Source: an uncultured Candidatus Saccharibacteria bacterium
GTDB lineage: Bacteria > Patescibacteriota > Saccharimonadia > Saccharimonadales > Saccharimonadaceae
Reading direction: 5' to 3'
DNA: 32,861 bases
Assembly: GCA_946415265.1 (NCBI GenBank)
Contig: CAMKRV010000010.1
Span: 1-32,861 of the forward strand
Both the position numbers and the translations under genes were made by a program. The notes beneath the pieces were generated by a model. That model was not told the DNA's origin. It searched no databases and saw nothing but the letters and a program-made list of their open reading frames with translations. Shown piece after piece: positions 22,950 through 31,493 of the stretch (position 1 is the stretch's first letter; every line of letters begins with the position of its first letter).

Positions 22950-23079
22950 ATAATTCATCAATATCAAGGGACATAAAGACAAAATCTGCCAAAGGCAGAT
23001 TCTTGGCCCCGTACGGCGGAGCAATGTGATAAAATCTAAGACTATCACATTGCGAAGCTCCCGAGATATGATGAATTAT
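22950..23079. other. Branched hairpin structure between convergent genes
   Basis: Outer arms ATAATTCATC (22950-22959) and GATGAATTAT (23070-23079) enclose two hairpins: AATCTGCC-AAA-GGCAGATT (22983-23001) and GCAATGTGATA/TATCACATTGC (23021-23053) with GGAG/CTCC at its base. The result is a three-way junction of about 130 nt. It may act as a two-way terminator, but there is no T-tract, and it could be a small mobile element or an RNA. Confidence 0.55.
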
Positions 23080-23088
23080 GCAATATCT

Positions 23089-24228
23089 CTAGGATATGGT
23101 GCTAATCTGCTGCAATCTATTAATGATCCCTGGTAGTACTTCCAACACCTTATCAATATCCTCTTTCGTATTTTCTAGCCCAAAAGAGAATCTTATAGAT
23201 GAATGTGCCACTTCGGCGTCGCCGGTTTTTGCCATTAGTACATGCGACGGCTTAGTGTCTCCCGCCGCACAGGCCGAACCGGTAGATACCACTATGCCTT
23301 CGGCGTCTAGATATAGTTGAATAGATTCTCCTTCTGCCGCTCGAAAAGACGCATTCAAGATATTCGGCAGGGAAGCACCAGGAGTAAGGTTGGTATTTAG
23401 CGAGCTCCCCGGTATTTCTGCTAAAATCCTCTTAGCTAAACCATCTCTCAATCTACGCACTTCTTCATCATATTTTTCCCAAGTTTTCTCTCGTAAAACA
23501 TACTTCAACGCTGCACCAAACCCTATAATCCCTACGGTGTTATAGGTGCCACCACGTCTCTTATTCTCTTGATTGCCTCCAATAATAAGAGGCTTAAATG
23601 GCACCCCCCTTCGCACATATAAAGCCCCCACCCCTACCGGCCCACCTATCTTGTGTGCACTAAATGTCGCATAATCCACCCCTAATTTCTTTATATCTAT
23701 AGGTATTTTACCTAGCGCCTGTGTTAAATCAGAGTGTATATATCCGCCTTTTCGCACGGTTACCAGGGGTTTGCCCCAATCGTTCTTCTTATCAAACATT
23801 TCTGGGCAGTCCACTAATTCATCTTTCGCGGCTCGCCTAACCACCTCTGCTAAGTCCAAAATCTCCCCAGTTTCATTGTTTGCTAGCATATAAGAGTATA
23901 ATTTCGGCAGCTTATCGCCTTTATACTCTCGTGCTGACTCTATTATAGAATGATGCTCTAGGGGTGAAGTCTCAATCTGATGTCCTTCAAAAGTCCGAAT
24001 TGTAGCATTATTGCTCTCTGATGCCCCAGAGGTAAAAATAATCTCATCTGGCTCCGCGCCAATCATCTTCGCTAGCAATTCGCGCGTATGCTGTATCTCG
24101 TTCATTGCTAAATGCCCAGGAGTATGTAAGGCCGACGCATTGGCAAAAAACCGCTCTTCCGCCTGGCGCATTGCCTCCCTCACCTCTGGAAGTAGCGGGC
24201 TAGTTGCTGCATAATCTAGATATGTCAT
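23089..24228 (-). CDS. iscS: Cysteine desulfurase, IscS/NifS family
   Basis: This PLP enzyme takes sulfur from cysteine for Fe-S clusters and tRNA thiolation. MTYLDYAATSPLLPEV is the canonical N-terminus, so ATG 24228 is used; the longer frame crosses element E4. SAHKIGGPVGVGALYVRRG holds the PLP Lys, and STGSACAAGDTKPSHVL holds the active Cys on its loop. Length is 379. The segment between NNETGE and HSDLTQALGKIPIDI carries an extra 15 or so residues compared with the usual enzyme. TATAAT lies ten bases before the ATG, giving a very short leader. IscU, its expected partner, is encoded convergently. Confidence 0.93.
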   Translation of the reverse strand: MTYLDYAATSPLLPEVREAMRQAEERFFANASALHTPGHLAMNEIQHTRELLAKMIGAEPDEIIFTSGASESNNATIRTFEGHQIETSPLEHHSIIESAREYKGDKLPKLYSYMLANNETGEILDLAEVVRRAAKDELVDCPEMFDKKNDWGKPLVTVRKGGYIHSDLTQALGKIPIDIKKLGVDYATFSAHKIGGPVGVGALYVRRGVPFKPLIIGGNQENKRRGGTYNTVGIIGFGAALKYVLREKTWEKYDEEVRRLRDGLAKRILAEIPGSSLNTNLTPGASLPNILNASFRAAEGESIQLYLDAEGIVVSTGSACAAGDTKPSHVLMAKTGDAEVAHSSIRFSFGLENTKEDIDKVLEVLPGIINRLQQISTIS

Positions 24229-24254
24229 CTTAGCATTGATTATAGCATACATCC

Positions 24255-24341
24255 TGGCGGGTGGCCTCGCTGGGGGGACCCCCGCTGCGCGCAGGCGGCA
24301 GCCGAGCACAGTGGGGAAAACTGCGAGGTCAGGACCCGCCA
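24255..24341 (+). repeat. Nested-hairpin element E4
   Basis: This is the most divergent copy. GGCGGGT/ACCCGCC is the outer stem and CCTCGC (24265-24270)/GCGAGG (24323-24328) the second stem, replacing CGGCT/AGCCG with pairing kept. CTGGGGGG, GGGAAAA and CAGGACCC are conserved, and the inner stem is CCCC...GGGG with different sequence. It lies between the divergent iscS and gyrB promoters. Confidence 0.7.
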
Positions 24342-24350
24342 AGAGAATAC

Positions 24351-24379
24351 TTGAATTTTTTCTCCTTATAATGTACAAT
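24351..24379 (+). promoter_or_regulatory. gyrB promoter
   Basis: TTGAAT (24351-24356) and TACAAT (24374-24379) have a 17-bp spacer; a TATAAT in between is too close to serve this -35. AAGAAGAGG precedes ATG 24412. Confidence 0.65.
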
Positions 24380-24411
24380 ATAGGGGTATATTAAGAAGAG
24401 GTATAACAAAA

Positions 24412-26397
24412 ATGGCTGACAAAGCGGGAGATTACGACTCGTCAGAAATTCGGGTACTAGAAGGTCTAGAGCCAGTTCGGTTACGTCCTGGTATGTATAT
24501 TGGCTCCACCGGTTATGATGGCTTACATCACCTTATCAAGGAAATCGCCGATAACTCTATAGACGAAGCCATCGCAGGCTACGCTAATAAGATTGACATC
24601 ACTATATTAAAAGATGGCGGCGTTCGTATAGATGATAACGGCCGTGGTATTCCGGTAGATATCCACCCTAAAACTAAAAAATCCACACTAGAAACAGTAC
24701 TTACCGTACTTCATGCCGGTGGTAAGTTCGGCGATGGTGGCTACAAAGTCTCATCTGGCCTCCACGGTGTAGGTTCTTCGGTGGTAAACGCCCTTTCTAC
24801 CCACATGGTGGCCGAAGTCTATCGGGATGGCAAATCTCACCATATTGAATTTGACGTCGGCAAGCCAACTATGGAGCTACAGATCACCAAGGGCACCCCG
24901 CGCGAATCTGGCACCTCTATTACTTTCTATCCTGACCCTTCTATCTTTAAAGAAACCACTACTTTTGACTACAAGTGGGTTTCTAATTACGCCCGTCACC
25001 AAGCTTACCTTACTAAAGGTATTCTTATCACCGTCACAGATGAGCGCACCGGCGAGCACGAATCCTTCTATTTCGAAGGTGGTATTAAAAGCTATGTCAA
25101 GCGTCTCAATAATGGCAAAGAGGTCCTCTCTGATGATATCTTCTATGTAGATAAACAAATCGGCGATTCTGCCGTAGAAATAGCTCTCCAATACAACGAT
25201 AGCTATGCTGAGACCATGAAACCCTTTGCTAATAACGTTCTTACCCCTGATGGCGGTATGCACGTGGTAGGTTTCCGCACTGGCCTCACTCGCACTGTTA
25301 ATGATTACGCCCGCAAAAACGGCCTACTCAAAGAAAAAGAAGACAACCTAACGGGTGACGATATTAAGGAAGGTCTCACTGCTGTTATCTTGGTCAAGCT
25401 CCCTGATCCTCAGTTCGAAGGTCAGACCAAAAATAAGCTAGGCAATCCAGAGGTCCGCGGTTATGTAGATAAAGTAATGACCGAATATTTCGGCTATTAC
25501 CTAGAAGAAAAACCCGCCATCGCTAAAAAAATCGTCAACAAAGCCACTCTAGCTGCCCGTGCCCGCAAGGCCGCCCGCGCTGCTAGAGATAATGTTATTC
25601 GTAAAGGCGCATTCGAAGGTCTAAATCTCCCGTCCAAGCTTGCTGATTGCTCCTCTAGGAACAGGGAAGATTGTGAACTCTTCATCGTAGAGGGTAACTC
25701 CGCCGCCGGTTCTGCTAAGGAAGGCCGCAACCCTCAAATCCAGGCTATTCTACCCCTAAGAGGTAAAGTATTAAATACTGAACGCGCTCGCCTAGACAAG
25801 ATGCTAGCCAATCAAGAGCTTGTCTCTCTAATTAAAGGTCTCGGCGTGGGTATCGGCGAGCAATTCAATATCGATGGCCTCCGTTACGATAAAATCATCT
25901 TTATGACCGATGCCGACGTAGACGGTCTTCATATCGCTACGCTTCTAATGACTTTCTTCTTCCGCTACATGCCGCAAGTAATAGAGGCAGGACATGTTTA
26001 TTTGGCAAAACCGCCTCTATTTGGGCTTATCAAGGGTACTGGTAGTACTCGTAAAATAGATTACCTCTACGACGAAGTTGCCCTAGAGAACAAACTTACC
26101 GAAAAAATCGAAGAACGTCGCAAAAACGGCACCAAGATAGACGAATCTCAAGAACGTTTCAAGCAGGCTGGTTACACCGCTCAGCAGCGCTTTAAAGGTC
26201 TCGGCGAAATGGACGCCAAACAACTCTGGGAAACCACCATGGACCCAGAAAACCGCATCCTTGTCCAAGTTCATATTGATGATGCCGAAAAAGCCGATGC
26301 AGTATTTACTAAGCTAATGGGAGACCAGGTCGACCTCCGTAAAAACTTTATCCAAGCCGGCGCCGCTAGCGTAGATTTGGATGATCTAGACTTCTAA
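24412..26397 (+). CDS. gyrB: DNA gyrase subunit B
   Basis: The ATPase subunit of gyrase, 661 residues. GHKL motifs are EIADNSIDEAIAGYA, DDNGRGIPVDIHPKTKKS, and HAGGKFGDGGYKVSSGLHGV followed by GSSVVNALS. The TOPRIM domain has ELFIVEGNSAAGSAKEGRN and MTDADVDGLHIATLL. The C-terminus ends FIQAGA...LDDLDF; there is no Gram-negative-type insertion, so length is near the Gram-positive 640-650. It is nine bases from gyrA, with AAGGAGAAAAT between, so the two form one operon. Confidence 0.98.
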   Translation: MADKAGDYDSSEIRVLEGLEPVRLRPGMYIGSTGYDGLHHLIKEIADNSIDEAIAGYANKIDITILKDGGVRIDDNGRGIPVDIHPKTKKSTLETVLTVLHAGGKFGDGGYKVSSGLHGVGSSVVNALSTHMVAEVYRDGKSHHIEFDVGKPTMELQITKGTPRESGTSITFYPDPSIFKETTTFDYKWVSNYARHQAYLTKGILITVTDERTGEHESFYFEGGIKSYVKRLNNGKEVLSDDIFYVDKQIGDSAVEIALQYNDSYAETMKPFANNVLTPDGGMHVVGFRTGLTRTVNDYARKNGLLKEKEDNLTGDDIKEGLTAVILVKLPDPQFEGQTKNKLGNPEVRGYVDKVMTEYFGYYLEEKPAIAKKIVNKATLAARARKAARAARDNVIRKGAFEGLNLPSKLADCSSRNREDCELFIVEGNSAAGSAKEGRNPQIQAILPLRGKVLNTERARLDKMLANQELVSLIKGLGVGIGEQFNIDGLRYDKIIFMTDADVDGLHIATLLMTFFFRYMPQVIEAGHVYLAKPPLFGLIKGTGSTRKIDYLYDEVALENKLTEKIEERRKNGTKIDESQERFKQAGYTAQQRFKGLGEMDAKQLWETTMDPENRILVQVHIDDAEKADAVFTKLMGDQVDLRKNFIQAGAASVDLDDLDF

Positions 26398-26406
26398 GGA
26401 GAAAAT

Positions 26407-28980
26407 ATGACAAAAGACGAAGAAATCAACAAAAAACCAGAAGAAACTTCACCAGAAGCTCCAGAAGCCACTTATGGCGTCGAAGCGCCGGAAGATACCA
26501 CTTTGGAGGGTGAACTCGTCCAGGACGGTATCGAGAAGCGTGGCGTAGAAAACACCATGGAAGAATACTTCCTCAAGTATTCCATGTCCGTAATCATCGA
26601 TCGCGCCTTACCCGACGTCAGAGATGGCTTGAAGCCTGTCAACCGCCGTATATTATACGCTATGAACAAAAACGGTTGGAAAGCTCCTCATGCTACTGTA
26701 AAATCCGCTCGTATCGTCGGTGAAGTCATGGGTAAATATCACCCTCACGGCGACTCTTCTATCTATATGGCGATGGTCAACCTCGCTCAGCCTTGGAAGA
26801 TGCGCTATACCTTAGTGGAAGGCCAGGGTAACTTCGGTTCAATGGACGGTGATGAACCAGCCGCCTCACGTTACACTGAAGCCAGGATGGACAAAGTCGG
26901 CGCTGAGCTCTTAACTGATATCGAGAAAGACACTGTCGATTTCGTAGACAACTTTGACGGCACAGAAAAAGAGCCCCGCGTGCTCCCAGCCGCTCTCCCA
27001 AACATCCTTCTAAATGGTCAGATGGGTATTGCTGTCGGTATGGCTACCAATATCCCGCCGCACAACCTCGGCGAATTAGTAGATGCTACCGTTGCCCAGA
27101 TAGATAATCCAGATATTACTTTGGACGAACTCATGAAACACGTCAAGGGCCCAGATTTTCCAACCGGCGCCGAAGTTTACGGCGGTGCACCAATGCGCCA
27201 GGCTTATGCCACCGGTAAGGGTTCTGTAGTAATCCGTGCCGTTGCCAATATAGAAGAACGTAAAAATGGTCGCTATAACATAGTAGTCACCGAAGTACCT
27301 TATGGTATGAGCAAGGAAGGCTTTATCGAAAAAGTTCGCGAACTTGTCCTTTCTAAGAAACTTGACCATATCGCAGACGCTCGTGATGAATCTGCCCGTG
27401 GCAAGATTCGTATCGTAGTTGAGCTCAAAAAAGACGCCTTCCCAAAGAAGATTTTAAACCAACTCTACAAGATGACTGGCCTGCAGACTACCTTCCATTA
27501 CAATATGTTGGCTCTTGTCAATGGTGTTCAGCCTCGTATTCTTGGCCTCAAAGAGATCCTAGCTGAGTTTATCAAACACCGCCAAGTAGTGATTCGTCGT
27601 CGCACCGAATTTGAACTAAAGAAAGCCAAAGAACGTGCCCACATCTTAGAAGGCTTAAAGATTGCCCTAGATAATATCGATGAAGTTATTAAGGTTATCC
27701 GCTCGTCTTACGACGACGCCGATAAACAGCTCATGTCCCGCTTTGGTTTGTCGGAAATCCAGGCCAACGCTATCTTACAGATGCAACTTCGCCGTCTCCA
27801 AGGCCTAGAACGCGACAAGATCGAAGAAGAATTAAAGCAACTCCACGAACTTATCGCCAAATTAGAGACTATCTTGGCCGATGAAAATGAAATTCTAAGA
27901 GTAATTAAAGAAGAACTTATTGCCTTGAAGGCTAAATACGGTGATGAGCGCCGCTCTAAGATTATCAACCACGAAGTTGGCAAATTCTCCGAAGAAGAGC
28001 TCATCCCAGAGGAAGAAAGCGTTATTCTTCTCACTTCAGAGAACTACATGAAGCGTGTCCCGCAGACTGATTTCCGCAAGCAAAACCGCGGCGGCAAGGG
28101 TAAGCGCGGTATGACCACCAAGGAAGAAGACGTCATTGCTCAAATCCTAACTGCCAATTCGCACGATTTTTTGCTCTTCTTTACCAATCAAGGAAGATTA
28201 TTCAGAATGAAGGCTTACGAAGTACCACAGGCCTCTCTAGCTGCCAAGGGTACTGCCGCTGTAAATATGCTCAATATGCACCCAGAGGAAAAAATCACCG
28301 CCATCATCAAGCAAGGCGATGCTGGTGCTAACGGCTACCTCTTTATGGCTACCAAGAAAGGCACTATCAAGAAATCCGCTATCAAAGACTTCTTCAACGT
28401 CCGCAGTAACGGCCTCATTGCTATTAAACTAGATGAAGGTGATGAGCTAAAATGGGTACAAGAAACGACAGGAGAGAACGATATCGTCATTAGTACCTCT
28501 GCCGGCCAGGCCACTCGCTTCAACGAAAAAGAAGTCCGCGCCATGGGTCGCGCCGCTATGGGGGTGCGTGGTATGCGTCTCCGTCCGAAAGACGAGATTG
28601 TCGGTATGGACGTAGTAACAGATCCCAAGCAAAAGCTAATCGTGGTGTCTGCCAATGGTTACGGTAAGGCCACCCTAGTATCCAACTTCCCGCCACACAA
28701 GCGCGGTGGCGTAGGCATCAAAGTTGCCGCCGTTACCGAAAAAACTGGCCCTATCGTAGCGGTTCACACCTTAGATCCGCTGGCCAAGGAAGTAATCATG
28801 ATGTCTACCAAGGGTCAAGCCATCCGTGTAGCCATGAAGGAAATCCCAACTCTTGGTCGTGCTACCCAGGGTGTGCGCATCATGAAGATGGGCGAAGGCG
28901 ACACTGTAGCCTCTATCGGCATTGTTCTCCCCGAAGAAGAACAAGATAAAACAGAGTCCGAAGAACCGAAAAATAAATAA
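26407..28980 (+). CDS. gyrA: DNA gyrase subunit A
   Basis: The breakage-reunion subunit, 857 residues. An acidic N-terminal extension of about 48 residues precedes [20 protein letters not shown]. The catalytic Tyr is 156 ([10 protein letters not shown]). QNRGGKG is a near match to the GyrA box, which, with the six-bladed C-terminal domain, separates gyrase from ParC. In the quinolone region [12 protein letters not shown], Ser117 matches E. coli Ser83, but the Asp87 position is Met121. The tail ([15 protein letters not shown]) is acidic. It is followed by a strong terminator. Confidence 0.98.
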   Translation: MTKDEEINKKPEETSPEAPEATYGVEAPEDTTLEGELVQDGIEKRGVENTMEEYFLKYSMSVIIDRALPDVRDGLKPVNRRILYAMNKNGWKAPHATVKSARIVGEVMGKYHPHGDSSIYMAMVNLAQPWKMRYTLVEGQGNFGSMDGDEPAASRYTEARMDKVGAELLTDIEKDTVDFVDNFDGTEKEPRVLPAALPNILLNGQMGIAVGMATNIPPHNLGELVDATVAQIDNPDITLDELMKHVKGPDFPTGAEVYGGAPMRQAYATGKGSVVIRAVANIEERKNGRYNIVVTEVPYGMSKEGFIEKVRELVLSKKLDHIADARDESARGKIRIVVELKKDAFPKKILNQLYKMTGLQTTFHYNMLALVNGVQPRILGLKEILAEFIKHRQVVIRRRTEFELKKAKERAHILEGLKIALDNIDEVIKVIRSSYDDADKQLMSRFGLSEIQANAILQMQLRRLQGLERDKIEEELKQLHELIAKLETILADENEILRVIKEELIALKAKYGDERRSKIINHEVGKFSEEELIPEEESVILLTSENYMKRVPQTDFRKQNRGGKGKRGMTTKEEDVIAQILTANSHDFLLFFTNQGRLFRMKAYEVPQASLAAKGTAAVNMLNMHPEEKITAIIKQGDAGANGYLFMATKKGTIKKSAIKDFFNVRSNGLIAIKLDEGDELKWVQETTGENDIVISTSAGQATRFNEKEVRAMGRAAMGVRGMRLRPKDEIVGMDVVTDPKQKLIVVSANGYGKATLVSNFPPHKRGGVGIKVAAVTEKTGPIVAVHTLDPLAKEVIMMSTKGQAIRVAMKEIPTLGRATQGVRIMKMGEGDTVASIGIVLPEEEQDKTESEEPKNK

Positions 28981-28995
28981 AACCAAAAGACAGGG

Positions 28996-29027
28996 AATTA
29001 AGCCAGGGAAATCTGGCTTAATTTTTA
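28996..29027 (+). terminator. gyrBA terminator
   Basis: AATTAAGCCAG/CTGGCTTAATT is an 11-bp perfect stem with a six-base loop, then TTT. Confidence 0.9.
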
Positions 29028-29048
29028 TAGTGTCTCTGTTATTTTTAT

Positions 29049-29078
29049 TTGCTACTGTCAAACTTTTCATGTTATAAT
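29049..29078 (+). promoter_or_regulatory. Promoter of 6S-like RNA
   Basis: TTGCTA (29049-29054), an 18-bp spacer and TATAAT (29073-29078) place the RNA start near 29085, at the first base of the closing stem. Confidence 0.7.
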
Positions 29079-29084
29079 TAAATT

Positions 29085-29246
29085 GCTTTATCATTATTAT
29101 TAACAAGACCAAAGTTTTTTAAAAGCTTATTCACGCCTTTAATGTTTAGAGTTGTAAATGGCGCCGTAAGGCATCAATGCTCTAAACAGGCTAGTAAGCT
29201 TTGGTTAGCGATAATGATGATAAAGCACCTTGCGGTGCCATTTTTG
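29085..29246 (+). ncRNA. Candidate 6S-like structured RNA
   Basis: A rod-like fold can be drawn. The closing stem GCTTTATCATTATTATT (29085-29101) pairs with the strand at 29210-29226. Next come CCAAAG or AAAGCTTA pairing with TAAGCTTTGG (29195-29204), an internal bubble, GCCT/AGGC, and the apical stem GTTTAGAG/CTCTAAAC (29144-29151, 29180-29187) with an inner GCC-GTAA-GGC. GCACC-TTGC-GGTGC and CATTTTTG terminate it. Length of about 160 nt, a long closing stem and a central bubble recall 6S RNA, the RNA polymerase decoy. The assignment is tentative; it could instead be an attenuator for the FISUMP gene downstream. Confidence 0.55.
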
Positions 29247-29317
29247 TTAATCCCCATTAATATAGTGGCACCACATGGGGGAGTAGTAGTAATCATATAT
29301 ATAAGTGAGGTTAAAAG

Positions 29318-30997
29318 ATGAGCCACAGAGTAAAACAATCGTTAGTAAAAAGCAGAATAGATTTCTTCTACTATGCTTTCCGTAATATCCTCCTAGCTTC
29401 AATCCCACTTCTTATCATATCTGCCCTAACCTTATCTTTCCCTCATTCCTCCGCAGACAACAACACCAGTTCAGACAGCCTCAGCATCTCCATTTCCTCT
29501 GCCTGTACTTTGAGTAGTAGTATAGATAGAGCCCATACAGTTAATGTCAATGCTGGTACTCATGCGGTAGATATTGGTAGCACTAGAGTTAATGCCTATT
29601 GTAATGATAATAATGGCTATAGTATCTATGCTATAGGCAATAGTAATAATGTAGATGGTAACACAGATTTAATTAGTAGTATTAATGATAACTATAATAT
29701 TAAGACTGGTATTTATGACGAAGGAAGCTCTAGTAGTCTTACTCCATCATCTTGGGGTATGAAACTAGCTCCTGGTACTGGTACAGGTCTTAATCCAGAG
29801 ACTGGTGCTAGTATTGCTATCACTCCTCCTACTATCGTAAATAACTACGATAATTATAATGTAGTACCAAATAACTATACACTAGTAGCATCTAGAGCTT
29901 CTGGTACTAATATGACTATAGATACTGATATTACTGGTTCATACTTTACTACTACCTATGATGTCTATGCTAGTTCTGTACAGCCTGCTGGTACTTATAA
30001 TGGAAAAGTGAAATACTTAATGGTACATCCAATTAGTGACCACACTACTATTACTTTTGAAGATGCCTTTGCTAGAGCCGGTAAGCAACCTATTGCTATA
30101 TCTTCTGGAACTTATTATAAAATGCAAGATATGACTAGTGACATCTGTAGCCAAGTAGCATACGATACTACTACGGAGCTAGTAGATATTAGAGATAACA
30201 AACCTTACTATGTTACAAAACTCAAAGATAATCATTGTTGGATGACGCAGAATTTAGACTTTGACATAGATACTACTAAAACCTACACTCACAACGATAC
30301 AGACCTAGGCTGGGATACGGCTAACTTTGACGCTAATGCTACCTGGACACCAGACACTACTAATGGTAAATATAATCTACAAATAACTGGTACTGCTGTT
30401 TCCAATTGGTCTAATCAAAACAACTATCCATATTCTGCAGACCCAGGTGATGTATATTACTATACATCTAATTCTAGTGATAATGATATAAAGTATACTT
30501 CATTGTCTGATTGTACACTTGCAGGTCATACAGCAGGAGAATGCAAGCATTATCACGCAGGTAATTATTACAACTGGACTGCTGCTATAGCATCTAATAA
30601 TTCTAGTGGCATTAGTGCGGATAAAGCCAGGGCGGACAATTCTATTTGCCCAAGGGGCTGGAGATTGCCTAATACTGATACCGTAGATAGTAACTATAAC
30701 GAATTTGGCCGGCTGCTCTATGGCTATAACATCACAAACAACAAAGCTAATGGGACTAACAGTGTAGGCTTCAAGACTGGTGGTCTCAATGCCATAAGAA
30801 TATCCCCTTTATATTTTACGCGTTCCGGCTTTATTGATGGTTGGCAATTGGTCATTCCTGGCAGTGCTGGCTACTACTGGTCTAATACAATTAATAGTAG
30901 TACTAATGCCTATGACTTAGGCTTTGGGAGCAACATCTACCCAGCCCGTAGTGATTTTAGAAATTTAGGATGGTCCATCCGTTGCCTCGCCCGCTAA
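29318..30997 (+). CDS. Secreted FISUMP-domain surface protein
   Basis: The 559-residue protein has an N-terminal basic segment and a hydrophobic helix (NILLASIPLLIISALTLSF), then SSADNN, a plausible signal peptide. Residues about 50-240 are an N/S/T-rich strand region shared with the gene at the window start (CTLSS, CNDNNGYSIYA, FTTTYDVYASS). The FISUMP domain follows: PYYVTKLKDNHCWMTQNLDF, YYNWTAAIASNN, ICPRGWRLPN, YYWSN and SIRCLAR. GAGGTT precedes ATG 29318. Ligand and function are unknown; secretion and a C-type-lectin-like fold are family knowledge. A terminator-like CCCCAGC/GCTGGGG dyad follows. Confidence 0.85.
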   Translation: MSHRVKQSLVKSRIDFFYYAFRNILLASIPLLIISALTLSFPHSSADNNTSSDSLSISISSACTLSSSIDRAHTVNVNAGTHAVDIGSTRVNAYCNDNNGYSIYAIGNSNNVDGNTDLISSINDNYNIKTGIYDEGSSSSLTPSSWGMKLAPGTGTGLNPETGASIAITPPTIVNNYDNYNVVPNNYTLVASRASGTNMTIDTDITGSYFTTTYDVYASSVQPAGTYNGKVKYLMVHPISDHTTITFEDAFARAGKQPIAISSGTYYKMQDMTSDICSQVAYDTTTELVDIRDNKPYYVTKLKDNHCWMTQNLDFDIDTTKTYTHNDTDLGWDTANFDANATWTPDTTNGKYNLQITGTAVSNWSNQNNYPYSADPGDVYYYTSNSSDNDIKYTSLSDCTLAGHTAGECKHYHAGNYYNWTAAIASNNSSGISADKARADNSICPRGWRLPNTDTVDSNYNEFGRLLYGYNITNNKANGTNSVGFKTGGLNAIRISPLYFTRSGFIDGWQLVIPGSAGYYWSNTINSSTNAYDLGFGSNIYPARSDFRNLGWSIRCLAR

Positions 30998-31046
30998 AAT
31001 TTAACCCCAGCCATTATAATCTTAACCATAAGCCACCCGCTGGGGG

Positions 31047-31075
31047 TTGAAATATTTTCTCACCTATGCTAACAA
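31047..31075 (+). promoter_or_regulatory. Promoter of the mini-ORF transcript
   Basis: TTGAAA (31047-31052), a 17-bp spacer ending TGC, and TAACAA (31070-31075) follow a GGGGG. The block CGCTGGGGGTTGAA recurs before the gene at 31552. Confidence 0.55.
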
Positions 31076-31126
31076 TAGCGCCGGGTTGGCTTTGGAGTTT
31101 AATGGGCTAGAGTTCACAAGCTTAAA

Positions 31127-31180
31127 ATGTATTTAGGTTTGCGATTGTGTGAGGGTCCATTAAACGGTTATTCTAGGTAA
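31127..31180 (+). CDS. Possible 17-residue peptide, upstream mini-ORF
   Basis: ATG 31127 to TAA 31178-31180 encodes MYLGLRLCEGPLNGYSR. There is no clear ribosome binding site. It lies inside a GTTTAATGG/CCATTAAAC stem and ends just before the ribosome binding site of the next mini-ORF. Confidence 0.25.
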   Translation: MYLGLRLCEGPLNGYSR

Positions 31181-31209
31181 ACTAGGATCCCTAGGAAGGA
31201 GATAATTAA

Positions 31210-31281
31210 ATGACCATACAGATTAATCTGCTATGTATCATCTTTCCAAATCGGAAACGCCGAAGTAAAAAATCTAACTAG
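31210..31281 (+). CDS. Small toxin-like peptide (23 residues)
   Basis: AAGGAG with eight-base spacing precedes ATG 31210. The peptide has a hydrophobic half (INLLCIIF) and a very basic tail (NRKRRSKKSN), the shape of type I toxins. A CTAGG-ATC-CCTAG hairpin lies next to the ribosome binding site. The stop codon overlaps a hairpin that on the other strand is the terminator of an antisense RNA. No homologue is known to me; the call rests on layout. Confidence 0.4.
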   Translation: MTIQINLLCIIFPNRKRRSKKSN

Positions 31282-31341
31282 CTCCGCACTAGTTAGATAA
31301 ACCCATCTAGAGAAAGTTTCCTAGAGACTTTCTCTTTTTAT
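31266..31341 (-). ncRNA. Antisense RNA to the mini-ORF transcript
   Basis: On the minus strand an extended -10 promoter TGGTATAAT (TATAAT at 31348-31353) should start an RNA near 31341. It contains the hairpin AGAGAAAGT/ACTTTCTCT and ends in TCTAACTAG-loop-CTAGTTAGA followed by TTTTTT (31267-31297), a textbook terminator. The RNA, about 75 nt, is fully complementary to the 3' part of the plus transcript, including the last codons of the 23-residue ORF. Confidence 0.55.
31309..31340 (+). terminator. Terminator of the mini-ORF transcript
   Basis: AGAGAAAGT/ACTTTCTCT with a nine-base loop is followed by TTTTTA. It overlaps the 5' hairpin of the antisense RNA. Confidence 0.75.
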
Positions 31342-31493
31342 AACCAAATTATACCACACTTCATCAAATCATCATAGCCAAAATCCTATTTTTCGCTTTG
31401 CTCATTCCGTCTATACTTTGCATTAACCGCAAGCATAAACCCCAAAATATCAGAGGTAAACTCGTTTATACTTACAAAATTTCTCGCTGGGGG

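Noticed and set aside
9131..24341. The four hairpin elements as signal recognition particle RNA genes
   Set aside because: They lack the conserved GGAA-type tip and AGCAG asymmetric loop of SRP domain IV, and four adjacent divergent copies would be unexpected.
23089..24378. 429-codon version of the cysteine desulfurase
   Set aside because: The first 50 codons are the complement of element E4 and its flanks, and the family N-terminus begins at 24228.
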